A stretch of 64,000 nt of DNA from Gentiana macrophylla (taxonomy: Eukaryota > Streptophyta > Magnoliopsida > Gentianales > Gentianaceae), in NCBI GenBank assembly GCA_026214975.1, contig CM047805.1, positions 7,464,463-7,528,462 of the forward strand. The letters run 5' to 3'. The number at the start of each line of letters is the position of its first letter. The first letter of the stretch is position 1. The notes below the pieces were generated by a model. That model was given only the letters and a program-made list of their open reading frames with translations. It searched no databases and was not told where the DNA came from. Shown piece by piece: positions 22,727 to 34,126 of the stretch. The position numbers and the translations under genes are program-made.

Positions 22727-24756
22727 ATATTATAACATTAAAACACGTGGGCAAAAGTTATTCGGTCGTATGTACCTCGAATCTGGCTTCATCTGGAGAA
22801 ATATTTCTAGGAGATCAACAGCTTCCATAGAGCTTAACGATAAAGACTGTGAAACAAAGACTCGAGGTCAACGTCCTCCCATTAATTCAACGAAAAAATA
22901 AAAATAAAATGAAATGAGACCAAAAACTAGAACTAAAAGATAAAGGAATTCGGAGGACCGGTGATCTTTGCAGAGATCACCAAAATGACGGCATTTAGAA
23001 CTTCATTTGGAACTTAGTATGCTAAAGGTGTTAAACGAGCCGAGCTGAGTGTCAAAACTATTGAAGATGATTTAATCGGGTTTAATCTCAAATACACTTG
23101 CCTTTTTAATCCAAGCCATTTCAACCAAATAAAGAGAGGGATTCTCCTGCAAAGACAAAGAAATTGTATAAAATCACATTATATATCCAACAAACAAAAT
23201 CATGAGTATATCCGAATTCAATCAATTCAATTATACGAAAGCACGTGATGATGAAATTCTAGTATGTTGTCAACTAACTACACTCATTCAATCTTAAACT
23301 AGGACTCATTTAAAACCAAATCATGAGTATCCGCTTGATAATCAAACAAGTGTCCGTTCGTAAGCATATGCAAAAAGCTTCGACTTTTTGAAAATCGATT
23401 AAATATACTGGTCTATAATACAACTTTCCAATGGTGATTATCACAATTCGACCTTTCAAACACGATTATATGGCCCACAATCGACTTCTAAAAAAGTTCG
23501 GTTCGGAAATCAAACACGAAAAACTCGTGGCAATGAACCTGCTTGAGTTCACTTGCTTTCGAGTAGAGCAACACGTCTCCGTAAGAATGTGAGGTCTGGA
23601 CAACATTCAACGAGGTTGCGATTGCATGGCTAGCCTGCAAATTTTCAATGAAGCCAATTCTTGTCTAAAAATGATTGAAAATTTGAATAAGAGGTTAATA
23701 AAATATCAATCAAATTCGACTAACCCTCTGAGCAAATTGAGAAGCGCTTTCCTTCGTATTCTCCAACGGTGATACGACGGGAAGATATTCAATCTATTAG
23801 ATTTCATCAAACACAAATGTGTAAAAGATATTAAACAACCAAATAAAAGCATTTAAACAAAAAATAAAAATACAGTATATATCTTAGTGTCAGTATCAAC
23901 AGAAATTATCTGCATCATATCTTGCTAAGATTAGGGTTGTAATCAAGTCGAGCTACTTGTACTCGACTCGAAAGTCGAAAAGGTGTTTGAATCAAGGATT
24001 AAGGTAGATCAGATGTAAAGTGTAGGGGGGCTAAGCCCACCCGGACACACTCCAATCCACTAAATCTTCTTAACGAAGCCCACCCAGAGTTGAAATCCTA
24101 GCTCCGTCCTTTGTTTGAATGGATTCGGTTTATTTTTCCCGAGCCAAGCTACTTAAATTACTAATCGATTTAATCTTAAGCTTCAAAATCGAGTAATCGG
24201 GTAGCTCGCAAGCTAGTTGAGCTTTCTTTAACAGCTATTCTCATAATTATATATACATGATATAGTAATAAATAACATTTTGTATAAATCATTAAATAAA
24301 AGTCGAGTCAATTATCGACCGTGAAAAAGTTGATTGTGAATGCCAAGTACCTCCATGAAATTGTGGAACTGTGTGAACATCCTGAACATAAGCTGCGCCA
24401 ACGTGACGTTTCCCCTACGCGAAAACAATCACCATAAAAATTGCAGAGTATAATATTGTCCCAAATAAACAGGATTTTTCAAGAAGTTGAAATATATATA
24501 TATACACACACACACACAATATACTCACCATGATTGATCAAAATGCACATGAGGATAGCGTACGACGACCGGTTGGATGGGATATCCGGGAATAAACGCA
24601 CCAAGCTCGAAAGAAAGAATAACTCTTCCATTACTTGTTGTTCCCTCGGGAAATAAAAGCACTCGAGGGAAACGATTGCGTGAAGCCCTTCTCTGTATTC
24701 ATATCTCCTTGAAATTAAAATTCTGTATCAAATAGCTTACATATTCATAGTTCTTT

Positions 24757-24806
<50 letters not shown>

Positions 24807-26918
24807 TTTTTCGACGTATACTTTTGAAAATCACTATCAAATACATCTGGAGATCTTCAATCAACAAATACTATAAGTACAAATAACTAGCAAATGCTCT
24901 CCAAGCACGACCCGGGCCGAATTCTGAATTGGTCGGGCCAGTTGGTCCTGAATACCAAAAAGGAAAGACTGGTGCCATATCCCTAGAAGAAATTCTAATA
25001 CGGGGTGTCGACAAATGAGGAGATTCACTTACATCCAATCAAAACATGACACACGGTACTAAATATACACTAGAAGTAAGCCCATAAACGAAACAAAACA
25101 AACACACAAAAATCAAACAACGTATTGTGTTTTTATTGAATCCAATAGAGGACGCCTCACAATTGAATTTCCGGGAAAGATGTACCACATTGTTATAGCT
25201 AAACAAATTAACATGCGAAAAACGCAATGAAATTAAGCCCGAAACCCCCGAAAACCAAACTTCTACCATAGATATAGAGATATATAAGATAGACAAAGAG
25301 CAAATTAGAATGTGGTTTACATTTATTACCTTTATTTCATTAACAGCATCCTTTCTTGATGTTTTCGAGAACCTATCCACATATATAACCTGTAAATCCA
25401 CAAACCGAAAAACCCTTCAGACAAACAATCAAAAACTACCAAAAATTGTGAATTATTATAACAAAAATTACTAGTAAAAATTGTTTAACCGGTTATGAAA
25501 TTACCTGCATTGCTCTAATGATAGTGCCAACAAAGGGCATGGAATCATGCGATTCGGATGCAACGATGGTCGGAAACATTTCGTAGAAAAAGAAGATAGG
25601 GTCAACATAAGACACATGGTTAGATACAACAATTGGAGCGATTTCTCGTGGAGCAGGTCTTCCTTTTCGGCGTATCCAATGGTAACTGCAATAATATATA
25701 TCAGAATAAAAAGCAATAACTAAGCTTCAAATTAATCCCAAAACCTTCAAAAACAAGCATTCTATTCATACACAACCGCAACCAAAAAAAAAAAAGTGGC
25801 ATCACACCGAAAACAATCGTCTTTAACCTAGTGAACTGACGGATAGTTGATATACATCACTAGAATCAACTGTACTAGAAACAACCGTGAAAAAGTTGAC
25901 CCTCGGCACTATAATCAACCATGAAAAAGTCGATTCTCATCTCTATAATCAACCGTCTCAGTTCTAGAAAAAAGTGGATTCTCAGCCCTAGATTCAACCA
26001 TGAAAAAGCCGATTCTCAGCTATATAATCAACCATGAAAAAGCTGATTCTCAGCTCAAGAATCAACCATGAAAAAGTCGATTATCAGCCCAAGAATGAAC
26101 CATCTCAGCCTTAAAAGAAATCACTCTCAACCCTAGAAAAAAATTGATTCTCAAATCTAGAATCAACAATGAAATAGTCGATTCTCAGCCCTAGAATCAA
26201 CCATTAAAAAGTCGATTATCAGCCCTAAAAGAAGTCACTCTCAGCTCTACAAAAAAAATCAATTCTCAAATCTAGAATCGAACCGTGAAAAAATTGATTG
26301 TCACCGTACCAGGATGATTCACTGTGATATCACTAAACACACCCGAAAGTCTATATATATTACTATTAAGAACTCCATAAAAAAAAATGCATAAATAAAC
26401 AAGTTAAAGTTCAAAGAAACAGACCCAAAAGAAAAGAGGATACACCGAGTGCATAAACGAGTGATCCACATAATTCTTGACCTCCATTTCGGCATAGGAT
26501 TCTCTCTCTCTTTCCAACCATGAAGAGCACAAGTAGTAGCCACATAACCCACCATCAAGAAAAACCCAAAAAACACAAGCCTTATCAAAGCAATCGGTAA
26601 ACAAGCCACAATCTTCAACCACTCATAAACCCCTTCAATTTTAGGCGTATTATTCCTAAACGGATCAACTGTAGGCGGTTCAGGGACCTCAAATCCACTC
26701 GACCCAAGAAAATTATACGGATTTTGGACTTCTTTTTCATCAAACTGTACATGAACTTCACCATTCTGTTTATGATTCTTTGAAATCAAGTCAGACCCAT
26801 TACATGTACGGATTTGACTTGATGGGGTTGTTTCATTTACTGTAAGAATAAGATGGTCTTTGTAATCGGTTTGTTGGGGAGTGGATAGGAGTGGAGTTGA
26901 GAGACTGTTGTCTGCCAT
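21128..26918 (-). CDS. LPEAT2: lysophospholipid acyltransferase LPEAT2-like (14 coding exons)
   Basis: Acylates lysophosphatidylethanolamine in membrane phospholipid remodelling (family knowledge). Coding exons on the minus strand: 26918-26425, 25685-25505, 25389-25330, 24692-24529, 24414-24351, 23793-23725, 23634-23539, 23146-23102, 22846-22776, 22409-22343, 22179-22129, 21929-21819, 21431-21386, 21289-21128. The predicted protein is about 560 residues, as expected. A membrane segment follows residue 95; the acyltransferase motifs NHVSYVD (HX4D, about residue 188) and FPEGTTSNG (about 259) are intact, as is YPIQPVVVRYPHVHF. The C-terminus carries EF-hand-type repeats, one complete as DVDGDGKISKDDF in the last exon. 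All splice sites are GT-AG except intron 8 (GC-AG). Exon phases fit except exon 13, which is two bases short and puts the family-like frame out of register. Intron 5 and intron 1 contain repeats. Confidence 0.92.
22847..23101 (-). other. GC-AG intron 8 of LPEAT2
   Basis: The donor reads AAAAAG/GCAAGT and the acceptor TTTCACAG/TCTTTA. AG/GCAAGT is the classical strong consensus of GC-AG introns. Reading across gives MAWIKKSLSLSSMEA, which aligns without gaps to the family phrase, so the GC donor is supported independently of splice rules. Confidence 0.85.
23930..24310. repeat. GAGCCGAGCT-type foldback repeat in LPEAT2 intron 5
   Basis: Starts with AGGGTTGTAATCAAGTCGAGC and contains repeated TCGAGCTAC and ACTCGA phrases, as in the copies near 44000, 46200, 50100, 54000 and 56600. 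A foreign insert of about 110 bases (24005-24115) interrupts it. Confidence 0.55.
25860..26310. repeat. degenerate 34-bp tandem repeat in LPEAT2 intron 1
   Basis: About a dozen units of the type CAACCATGAAAAAGTCGATT followed by CTCAGCCCTAGAAT. Spacing is about 33-35 bases, with some units shortened. The array fills most of the intron between exons 1 and 2 and reaches to within 120 bases of exon 1. Confidence 0.85.
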
Positions 26919-28567
26919 CGCTGACGGCGGCGATGGTGGTCACGGCGGCCGGCGGTGGTCGTTTATATGTCAACAGGAACAAAGTGGATGTTATTTTAGT
27001 GTAAAAATTGATCTGATTCAGACAGAAATGCGAGTGTAATGCACAACTAATGGGGGATTTGGGGTGTAAAGGGTGGGAAATGGATTCCACAATTGGCCAC
27101 TTTTTTTAAAAAGGTAACACCTTTTTCTTGAAAAGAAAATATATATTGAAGAGAAAAAAATTGAAAGTAACCATTTTGAAGGGGAGGTTTGTATCCGCTG
27201 AGACATACACACCACATATTTTAACTCTGTTTTTAAACTGTGTGGTTCTGATCGTTTCACCCGTTACTTCACCTCAAAATCTCTCTCCACACAAGTATTT
27301 CCCATTTTCAAGTGGTTATAAATTTAGAGAAATACTTTTGTTGTGAGAGAATTTTGGTGAAGTGGCTGATGAATGAATGATCGTAACCACACATGCTTTA
27401 AATCATCTGAATAAAATCTATGCGGTGTATATGGTGTCACACGGTATCTTCAAACGGTGTGGAGACACCACACAAGAATTACCCATAAATTTATAATAAC
27501 CAAAGAAAAACAAAATAGGTGTAAAATCTAATTTTAAAGGGTTTTTTTTTAACAAGAATGTTTTTTTTTGCATTTGTTATTGGCATCACGTTGAATCTAC
27601 TGTACGAGTATTACGGTGATATTTCAGTTATGAAAAGCCGAATGTAAACTCAACATCAACGATATAAGACCGAATGTCTATTTTCAACCTATATAAAACC
27701 GAATATTACTCGAAATACTGTATCACGGTAGGTTCAATTCGCTATTGTGTATAAGAAGGACAATATTGTGTTTTGGAGACTTCTCTTCCGGGAGCTCATT
27801 TCAAGCATTTGGTACTAGCGTAATGAAGAGTTCCACCACGCAGATCGGCATAGGCCTCCGAAATCGGTGTTCATATCCCAAATCTGTGCTGAAAGACGAG
27901 TAACTACATTTAATTTCTGGCATAGTTAAACCCGCAATTTGGTTCTCGCATCTTTTGATGTATAGTTTTTGTTTCTGCTTTCTACTTTAAACGCTTGTAC
28001 AATCCTACTCAATTTTGTTATATATAAATATCCGGTTTATACAACAAAAAAAAAAAAAAAAAAAAACTCTGGTTTTTTTCTACATTTTCTTTATTGGGGA
28101 ATGGGGAAAAGAATAGTTCATTATATTTGAGGAGAGAGGAAGAGAATAAAACGTTTGTTCTCATCCAGGAAATGTAGTGTTTTTACAATTAGGTCCGATC
28201 TGATTTCCGACAGGAGTTAAAATGTTAAATTAATTTTTTCATGGTAAAGAAAATTGTCGAATTATGGTTTTATCTTGGTATTTTTTTCAGAATCAAAAAA
28301 AGAAAATCTAGATATTTTTGTTATTACACCAGTTTTATGGTGGTCCTGGATCATCATAATTGTTCCACCAATAGAAGTTCTTAAAAGAGGAGAAAAATTG
28401 TGAAAACACGGAATTTATATTTTACACGGTCGGGACCCATGTATTATTTTGATTTCCTATTAATCCTGGATCACCAAGGCATATTTGGTCTAGGACCAGG
28501 ATAAATTTTGTGTTCTTATTGAATGAACAAATAAATAATAGTTAATTGTCTATTATGACACATTTAG
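26919..28567. other. LPEAT2 upstream region, no further gene seen
   Basis: The first 350 bases should hold the LPEAT2 leader and promoter; no convincing TATA position can be fixed. The rest is AT-rich. There is a poly-A tract near 28046-28068. Frames at 27018-27346 lack recognisable content. Confidence 0.5.
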
Positions 28568-28792
28568 AAAGATGTCAGGATTTTAGGACTATAAAAAAAG
28601 ATTTTGTCAAAAATGACATTTAATCGGTGAAAATGAAAATGAAAGTGAATTTGAAAATGAATTACGTTTGTTTTGTACTGAATATCAACGTAATTCACTT
28701 TCAAATTCATTTTTAATTTCACTTTCACTGATGAAATGTTCTTTTTGACAAACATCTTTTCTTATAGTCATTTTTACCTGATATCTTTTATA
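28568..28792. mobile_element. foldback MITE-like inverted repeat (about 225 bp)
   Basis: The arms start AAAGATGTCAGG and end CCTGATATCTTT. Through most of the length the left arm (GACTATAAAAAAAGAT, TGTCAAAAATGACATTT, GAAAGTGAATTTGAAAATGA) is matched in inverse by the right arm, with a short loop near 28675. Non-coding; target duplication not clear. Confidence 0.65.
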
Positions 28793-30079
28793 TTCTGTTT
28801 TTTAGGACCTTTATCCCTATAAATAAAACACATGCATAAACTCCCTTATAAAAGGAAAAGAAAATTGTGGTGGCTAAAGTTAGAGGTGCTCTAGAAAGAA
28901 AAAAAAATCCAGCATTGTTCATAGAAACAACAGGTGGTGGGCCTAAAGGACAATATAAGATGGTAAATGATGAAATAGGACAAAAAACAAAGACAATGGT
29001 TGAGAATGACAAAAAAAGAAGAGATTTACAAAAATACCCTTAATGATAATATTTTTTTTTTTCTTTTCACATTAAAGTCGGAGGGTGTTTGCATAGTGGT
29101 TTTACTACGTGTTACTACATTATGTGTTACTATGTTTGAGGGTGTTTGCATAGTGGTGTTACTACGTCGGATAGAGTTCACGGAACCAACGTGAAATACG
29201 TGTTATTTCATATGTGGACTTTCACTGTGATACTACATTATGCGTAACTACATTCTTTGTATGGAGTGTGCATAGTGGTGTTAGTACATGATGAAGAGGC
29301 ATGTGTTACAACAGGTGTTACAACATGATGTTGATGTTACTACATGACTATTATTATATGTCAACAATATTGATCGGTGTTTGAATGATAGTGTTACTAC
29401 ATATACATCAAATGAAGATGAAAGAAAAACATGTTTTTACTTTATTATAGAATACTTAAATAACAACCCTAAAGCAAATTATTCATGAATAATGGTCCAT
29501 AAAAGCCTGTTTCATTTCTTAGAAAAATAACAACAATTGTCTTTACTTTATAATAGAACTCTAAATCGTCAAGTCTAAAGTCTTGCTCAAACTGAACTCT
29601 AAATCGTCAAGTCTCTCGAGCTTCCACACGTCTTTGAATGTATTTGGTGAAAGTAGGCATCTTTAGTCATTAAATTGTCACCGGAGAATCGAGGAGATCA
29701 AATCCCGGTTCTTTTGCCTTTCTCACCATAGCCTTGACTCACTGCAATCAAAACAACGGTTATACAAAAATACGATTCAGAAAAGAAATTGAAAAGTATA
29801 TCAAGATGAATATGGAAAGAGTTAACCAAATCGGAGCATTGAATCCGTAAAAACGTAGACCACCACGTTTCTTGAAGGACCGTGTTAACAGACCAAGTAA
29901 GATGATAGACAAGTAAAAAATCATGTCTATAAACACAAAGCAGCAAAAACAAAAGCTTATTGATGATACTAATCAAACAGGATAGAATCCCAACAAGAGA
30001 AAACCATAAATTAAAAGATCCATAGCATAGCAAGGGCATGAAGTACAGGCTCTGCAAAACGATCAATGCGAAATTAAAC
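28793..30079. other. intergenic with local duplication, no gene supported
   Basis: A phrase GAGGGTGTTTGCATAGTGG is repeated at 29082 and 29139, each followed by GTTACTAC-rich sequence to about 29405. A 122-codon minus-strand frame at 29698-30066 has no recognised similarity and probably represents degraded sequence next to the b561 pseudogene. Confidence 0.55.
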
Positions 30080-31205
30080 TAACCAATCTATCAGAAACAA
30101 ACCTGGAATGTCTACTATCATTGGCATCATGTACGAGCCGTGAAAGCGAATCAGAACTCGAGTCTCATGTCCTGTACGCCAAGAGCATTGTCCATTAGTC
30201 TCGAATGCCCTTTGATTCGCCTTCCAAGCTTCAAACCAGGCTTCCCAAACTGCAACATCGATTATGTAGCCAGAGAGTTGGCGAAGGCATGAAGGTAAAA
30301 CCATGCCGGATCTGCATAATTGAATTGTTTTGAAACCTTGCGATTAGAACCCCAATTGGAAACAATATTCCCCAACTCACAACATTGAGTATACCATGAA
30401 TCTGCATCAAACAGAATCAAATTCAGAACAAATCAATTTCTTCAACAATAAACATAATCATCATCTTGATATGAAAAAAGAAAAGGAAAACAAGAAAACC
30501 ATAAAGAAGTAAGAAATTTTTAGGGAATGGTATATCAAGAAACATGAATCAAGTATCCCTCAGCATAAATTTTCAATCTTTTATAGAAAAACTGTGCTAC
30601 TGATATCTTCTTATGACTTCCTAAAATGATTTGTCTATACAGTATGAACACAGAAAAACCACCCAAAACTTGAATTTTTTTTGTGGCTGTTTTCGGCAAA
30701 GACAAACAAATAGGACCAAAAAGCAAAATCAAATAAAGCAGACAACCTCAAAGCAGAACCATTCCTCCAAATAAACAAAAAAACAAAAAAAGCAATCGAC
30801 TTTAAATCATAACCATTCAAAATCAGAGATTCTGGGAAAAAAATAAGAAAGATAAAGAAGAGAACCCACATTTTTCCTTTTAGTTCTGGAATCAACAGAG
30901 CCGTCGCCACTATTATGAGTCATCCCGCTTAACAAGTCCAATGTCCTTTTAGCATTTAAGTTATTTTGCTTGGAAAGCATGTCGATCTGAACGCCATTAG
31001 TGACGGAAGGCCCCACCTGCGCCACACTTGATTAAGCCGTTGTGTTTTGTTTCGGCATCACCAGCGTCGCCGCAAATAACCTAATCACGCCATCGGAAAA
31101 CTCTGCCGAGGCATCCTTCACATCAAACCAAACTTTCGACTCCTCAGGTAGGATGTACGAGGTTATGTTGTAGGTTTTAACACTAAGAGGGGATTTGCAG
31201 AAAAG
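30080..31205 (-). pseudogene. cytochrome b561 and DOMON domain protein, partial pseudogene
   Basis: Two recognisable blocks. 31205-30870 encodes the end of a DOMON domain (KTYNITSYILPEESKVWFDV, then AEFSDGVIRLFAATLVMP) with an in-frame TAA near 31033, then the linker RTLDLLSGMTHNSGDGSVDS and RTKRKN at a GT donor (30869). 30401-30080 begins [20 protein letters not shown], the start of the b561 domain, then [10 protein letters not shown] and, after a frameshift, [12 protein letters not shown]. Haem-binding His residues in HG and LHAF remain. The N-terminal signal peptide and most of DOMON are missing, as are the later b561 helices. In intact plant homologues this is a membrane ascorbate-dependent electron transporter. 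Truncation at both ends plus stops make it non-functional. Confidence 0.82.
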
Positions 31206-31896
31206 AGGATGCAGGCTAGGGTTTCTAGATTTTGGGATAATGGAGGAATGAATTTAAATCGTGAGAAAGAACTAGGAAAATAGTAATAAAGGGTATTTTT
31301 GGATATACATTAATTTTTGTCCTTTTTAACCATTGCGTTATTTTCTTGTCCTTTTTACACAAAATAAGATGTAAACCCGTCATCTACGACCTTTTCCTTT
31401 ATAAACAATTTTAATGGGTTTGAAATAATCCAAAATAGTATTTGGTTTTCTTTAGTTTTTTTTTTTTTTTTTTTTTTTTGAGGAAGTTTTTTTTTAATTA
31501 AACAAGAAAAATTAATCCAGAAAAAACCTAAAAAGAAAATCATCACAAATAAAAATTCAACAAAAATAGTGTTGGATTTAAGGGGGAAAAAATATTGACC
31601 AAACAACAAATGCATAGTGTTGTCGTGGAAACTTAGAAGAGAAATAGTTTGATTGGTGGTGAAGATGTATCTTGTCATTTTAGAATTATATGTCACATCT
31701 ACTATTCTTTTGTTATTATTTATGGGAAAATATAGGTTAACGTGTTAAAAACAATCATTAAAATAAGAAATAAGGAGTATTTACAAAAAAAAACTATTAT
31801 ATTTCAACTAAAAATTACAGAGACACGAAACGAGCTTAATGTTCATTTAGTAGACATCAAACTAATTTCTAACTTTTGATTCGTAGTTTTTTCAAC

Positions 31897-31947
<51 letters not shown>

Positions 31948-31979
31948 TTTGATATGTAGGTCATGACAGAAAGTCTTAT
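31206..31979. other. intergenic with long A and T tracts
   Basis: Contains poly-T at about 31457-31479 and an unusually long poly-A of about 46 bases at 31900-31945. No gene seen. Confidence 0.8.
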
Positions 31980-32084
31980 GGCATGTTTGTTACGCAGGAA
32001 TGAAATGGAATAAAGTAATAGGAATGGAATGGAAAAAAAATCATTTCATTACTACGTTTGAGATGTGAAAAAATGAAATAAAAA

Positions 32085-32212
32085 ATAGATTAGATTAGCT
32101 TGGGGGCTAGAAGAACAATAATTCTATGTTATTAGTCTCGTGAATGTTTGAACGCTTGTAAATGTTTGGCATTTTCGTTGAATGAATAAAGCTGATCGTT
32201 TCCAAAAAAAAA
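32085..32212 (+). mobile_element. retroposed 3'-end fragment with poly-A
   Basis: An insert of about 128 bases ends GAATGAATAAAGC, 15 more bases and a poly-A run. The flanks AATGAAATAAAAA occur on both sides (about 32072-32084 and 32213-32225), a target-site duplication. The structure indicates reverse-transcribed RNA 3' end; the source (LINE, SINE or mRNA) is unknown. Confidence 0.65.
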
Positions 32213-32264
32213 AATGAAATAAAAATTAGGATATGGTGGAAGTGGTGGGGTGGGGTGGGTAGCC

Positions 32265-33115
32265 CACTGCACCCTACCTCTCTAGCCACCATACCTTACC
32301 CACCTACCCACCATACCTACCTACCCTACCCACCGTTCCCTACCCATCGTACCCTACGGTATCTACCCCACCCTACCTACTCTACCATCAACCTATCGTA
32401 CCGTACGCATCCTACGTACCTTACCCTATCACCTACTCTACTCCACCATCACCCACACATACCCTACCCTACCCACCTCTACTCTACCTATCTTACCTAC
32501 CGTCACACACTACCCTACCTTACCCACCACCTTACTCTACCCTACCTTACCTACCACCTTACCCTATCCTACTTTACCACCTTGCCCTAACCCTATCTTA
32601 TCTTACCTACCACACCCACCCTACCCTACCCAACCCTACTTTACCCCACCCTACCTACCTTACCCACCACCCCACCCCAACCTACCTTACCCACCTTATA
32701 TCTACCTATCCTTACCCTACCCTACCCACCCTACACTACCCACCATCCTATCCTACCTATCACACCTTCCCTACCCTACCCACCACCCCATCATACCCAC
32801 CACTGCCCTACCTTACCTACCACCTTGCCCTACCTTACACCACCCTACCCTACCAGACCCTACCCACCCCTACCCTTACCCACCATCCCACCCTGCCCTA
32901 CCCTACCTTACCTATCTCTACACTACCACCACCCCAGCATATACCTTACCACCAACCCATCTTATCTTACCCTACCCTATTTCGCACTATCCTACTATAC
33001 GCATCTTACATATCTTACCCCACCACCTACTCTACCTTACCCTACCCCCTACCCCTACTCTACCCTACTTCATCACCTACCCTAACCTACCCTACCACCC
33101 ACCCACTTTTACCCC
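32265..33115. repeat. CCTAC/CCCAC degenerate minisatellite (about 850 bp)
   Basis: An uninterrupted C-rich run built of CCTAC, CTTAC and CCCAC pentamers with irregular variants. Strand asymmetry is extreme: the plus strand has almost no G, the minus strand almost no C. Long open frames (32255-32590, 32825-33085) are by-products of the repeat. It is not the telomere repeat CCCTAAA, although a single CCCTAACCCTA occurs. Confidence 0.93.
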
Positions 33116-33300
33116 GTCACCCACGTGTTTTGTCGATTTTCATTTTATTCCATTGCATTCCATCTATTGTTGGAAGGAATGAAAATGGATCTTTTTCATT
33201 AAATTGGAATAAAATTTCATTCCATTCTCTCATAATCATATACAAACATTAGAATGGAATGAAAAATTGTTCCATTTCATTACATTCCGTCCTAACAAAT

Positions 33301-34121
33301 GTATCATTAATTCGTATTCGGGAATAATTAAAAGGTCAGGTGCAACAATGTTTAGAGGTATTACACTTGTATGTTTACAAATTTCCTATTTTAAGAACTT
33401 AAAAATACTTTAATCTCTATTTCATAGAATTTATATTCATATTTTAAAAAATATACTGTATATGATTTTATAGTTATAGTTAAATTTCACTAAACTTTAT
33501 TTATTTAATGAATTAATATTCTATCTTTTATTTTTCTCCTAATAATAAACCACATACACTTTATTTAAAATGAAACCCGATACAATTCTAATAACATTTC
33601 AACTAAAATTCATTCACCGCTATATTTTTCTAAATAACTTTATTTATAATCTTCCTTATGAATACAATATTTCCATGCAGGAATCTGCCATTTTTATAAT
33701 AGTTGTAGCATGCACCAAAAGGCACATGGTCATTTCAGATCAGATACGCATGTACTAGTATTTATTATTAAAATTAAATTATATATTTGATAACTTCATT
33801 CGATGAGTTACCCTATTATTTTTCATTTTGAGTTTAAACCGTGTGATCAAATCGAGCCACACGTGATTACTTCTCAAATGAGTTTAAATAGCAGGGGTGG
33901 TGTAGTACCAACTTTGTTTTTTAAGGTGACATGCAGATGATTGATTATGTAAATTGTTAACTTCTCGCAATAATAACAAGTGTACGTCTCTATAAATTAG
34001 ATCATTGATACTTAACTCTTTTTACATCATCGACGAAGATCTGGGCGTGAGGCAGTAAGAGTTGTACAAGTAGACTTTACAAACTGGACCACTGAGATAT
34101 AGTTCTCGATTTACATCATCG
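33301..34121. other. intergenic, no gene seen
   Basis: AT-rich. The only longer frame (33570-33758) lacks recognisable features. Confidence 0.7.
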
Positions 34122-34126
34122 ACAGA

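Larger units (their letters stand above)
31980..33300. repeat. inverted GGAAT-rich arms enclosing a minisatellite
   Basis: The left arm (about 31980-32070) reads TTTGTTACGCAGGAATGAAA then GGAATGGAATGG. The right arm (about 33145-33300) is its inverse, ending CATTACATTCCGTCCTAACA. The arms look like a foldback or tandem-GGAAT element that contains the CCTAC array and a retroposed fragment. Confidence 0.6.

Noticed and set aside
25039..25401. 120-codon minus-strand frame
   Set aside because: It reads from LPEAT2 exon 3 into intron 3; only 25330-25389 is coding.
29698..30066. 122-codon minus-strand frame as the last b561 exon
   Set aside because: It lacks the late b561 helix motifs and haem-binding His pattern; left as unassigned.
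32255..33085. Long plus-strand frames rich in Pro, Thr, Tyr and Leu
   Set aside because: They exist only because the CCTAC minisatellite lacks stops in these frames; no start context, splice sites or homology.
32265..33115. Internal telomeric repeat
   Set aside because: Units are CCTAC/CCCAC; only one short CCCTAACCCTA occurs, so it is not CCCTAAA telomeric DNA.
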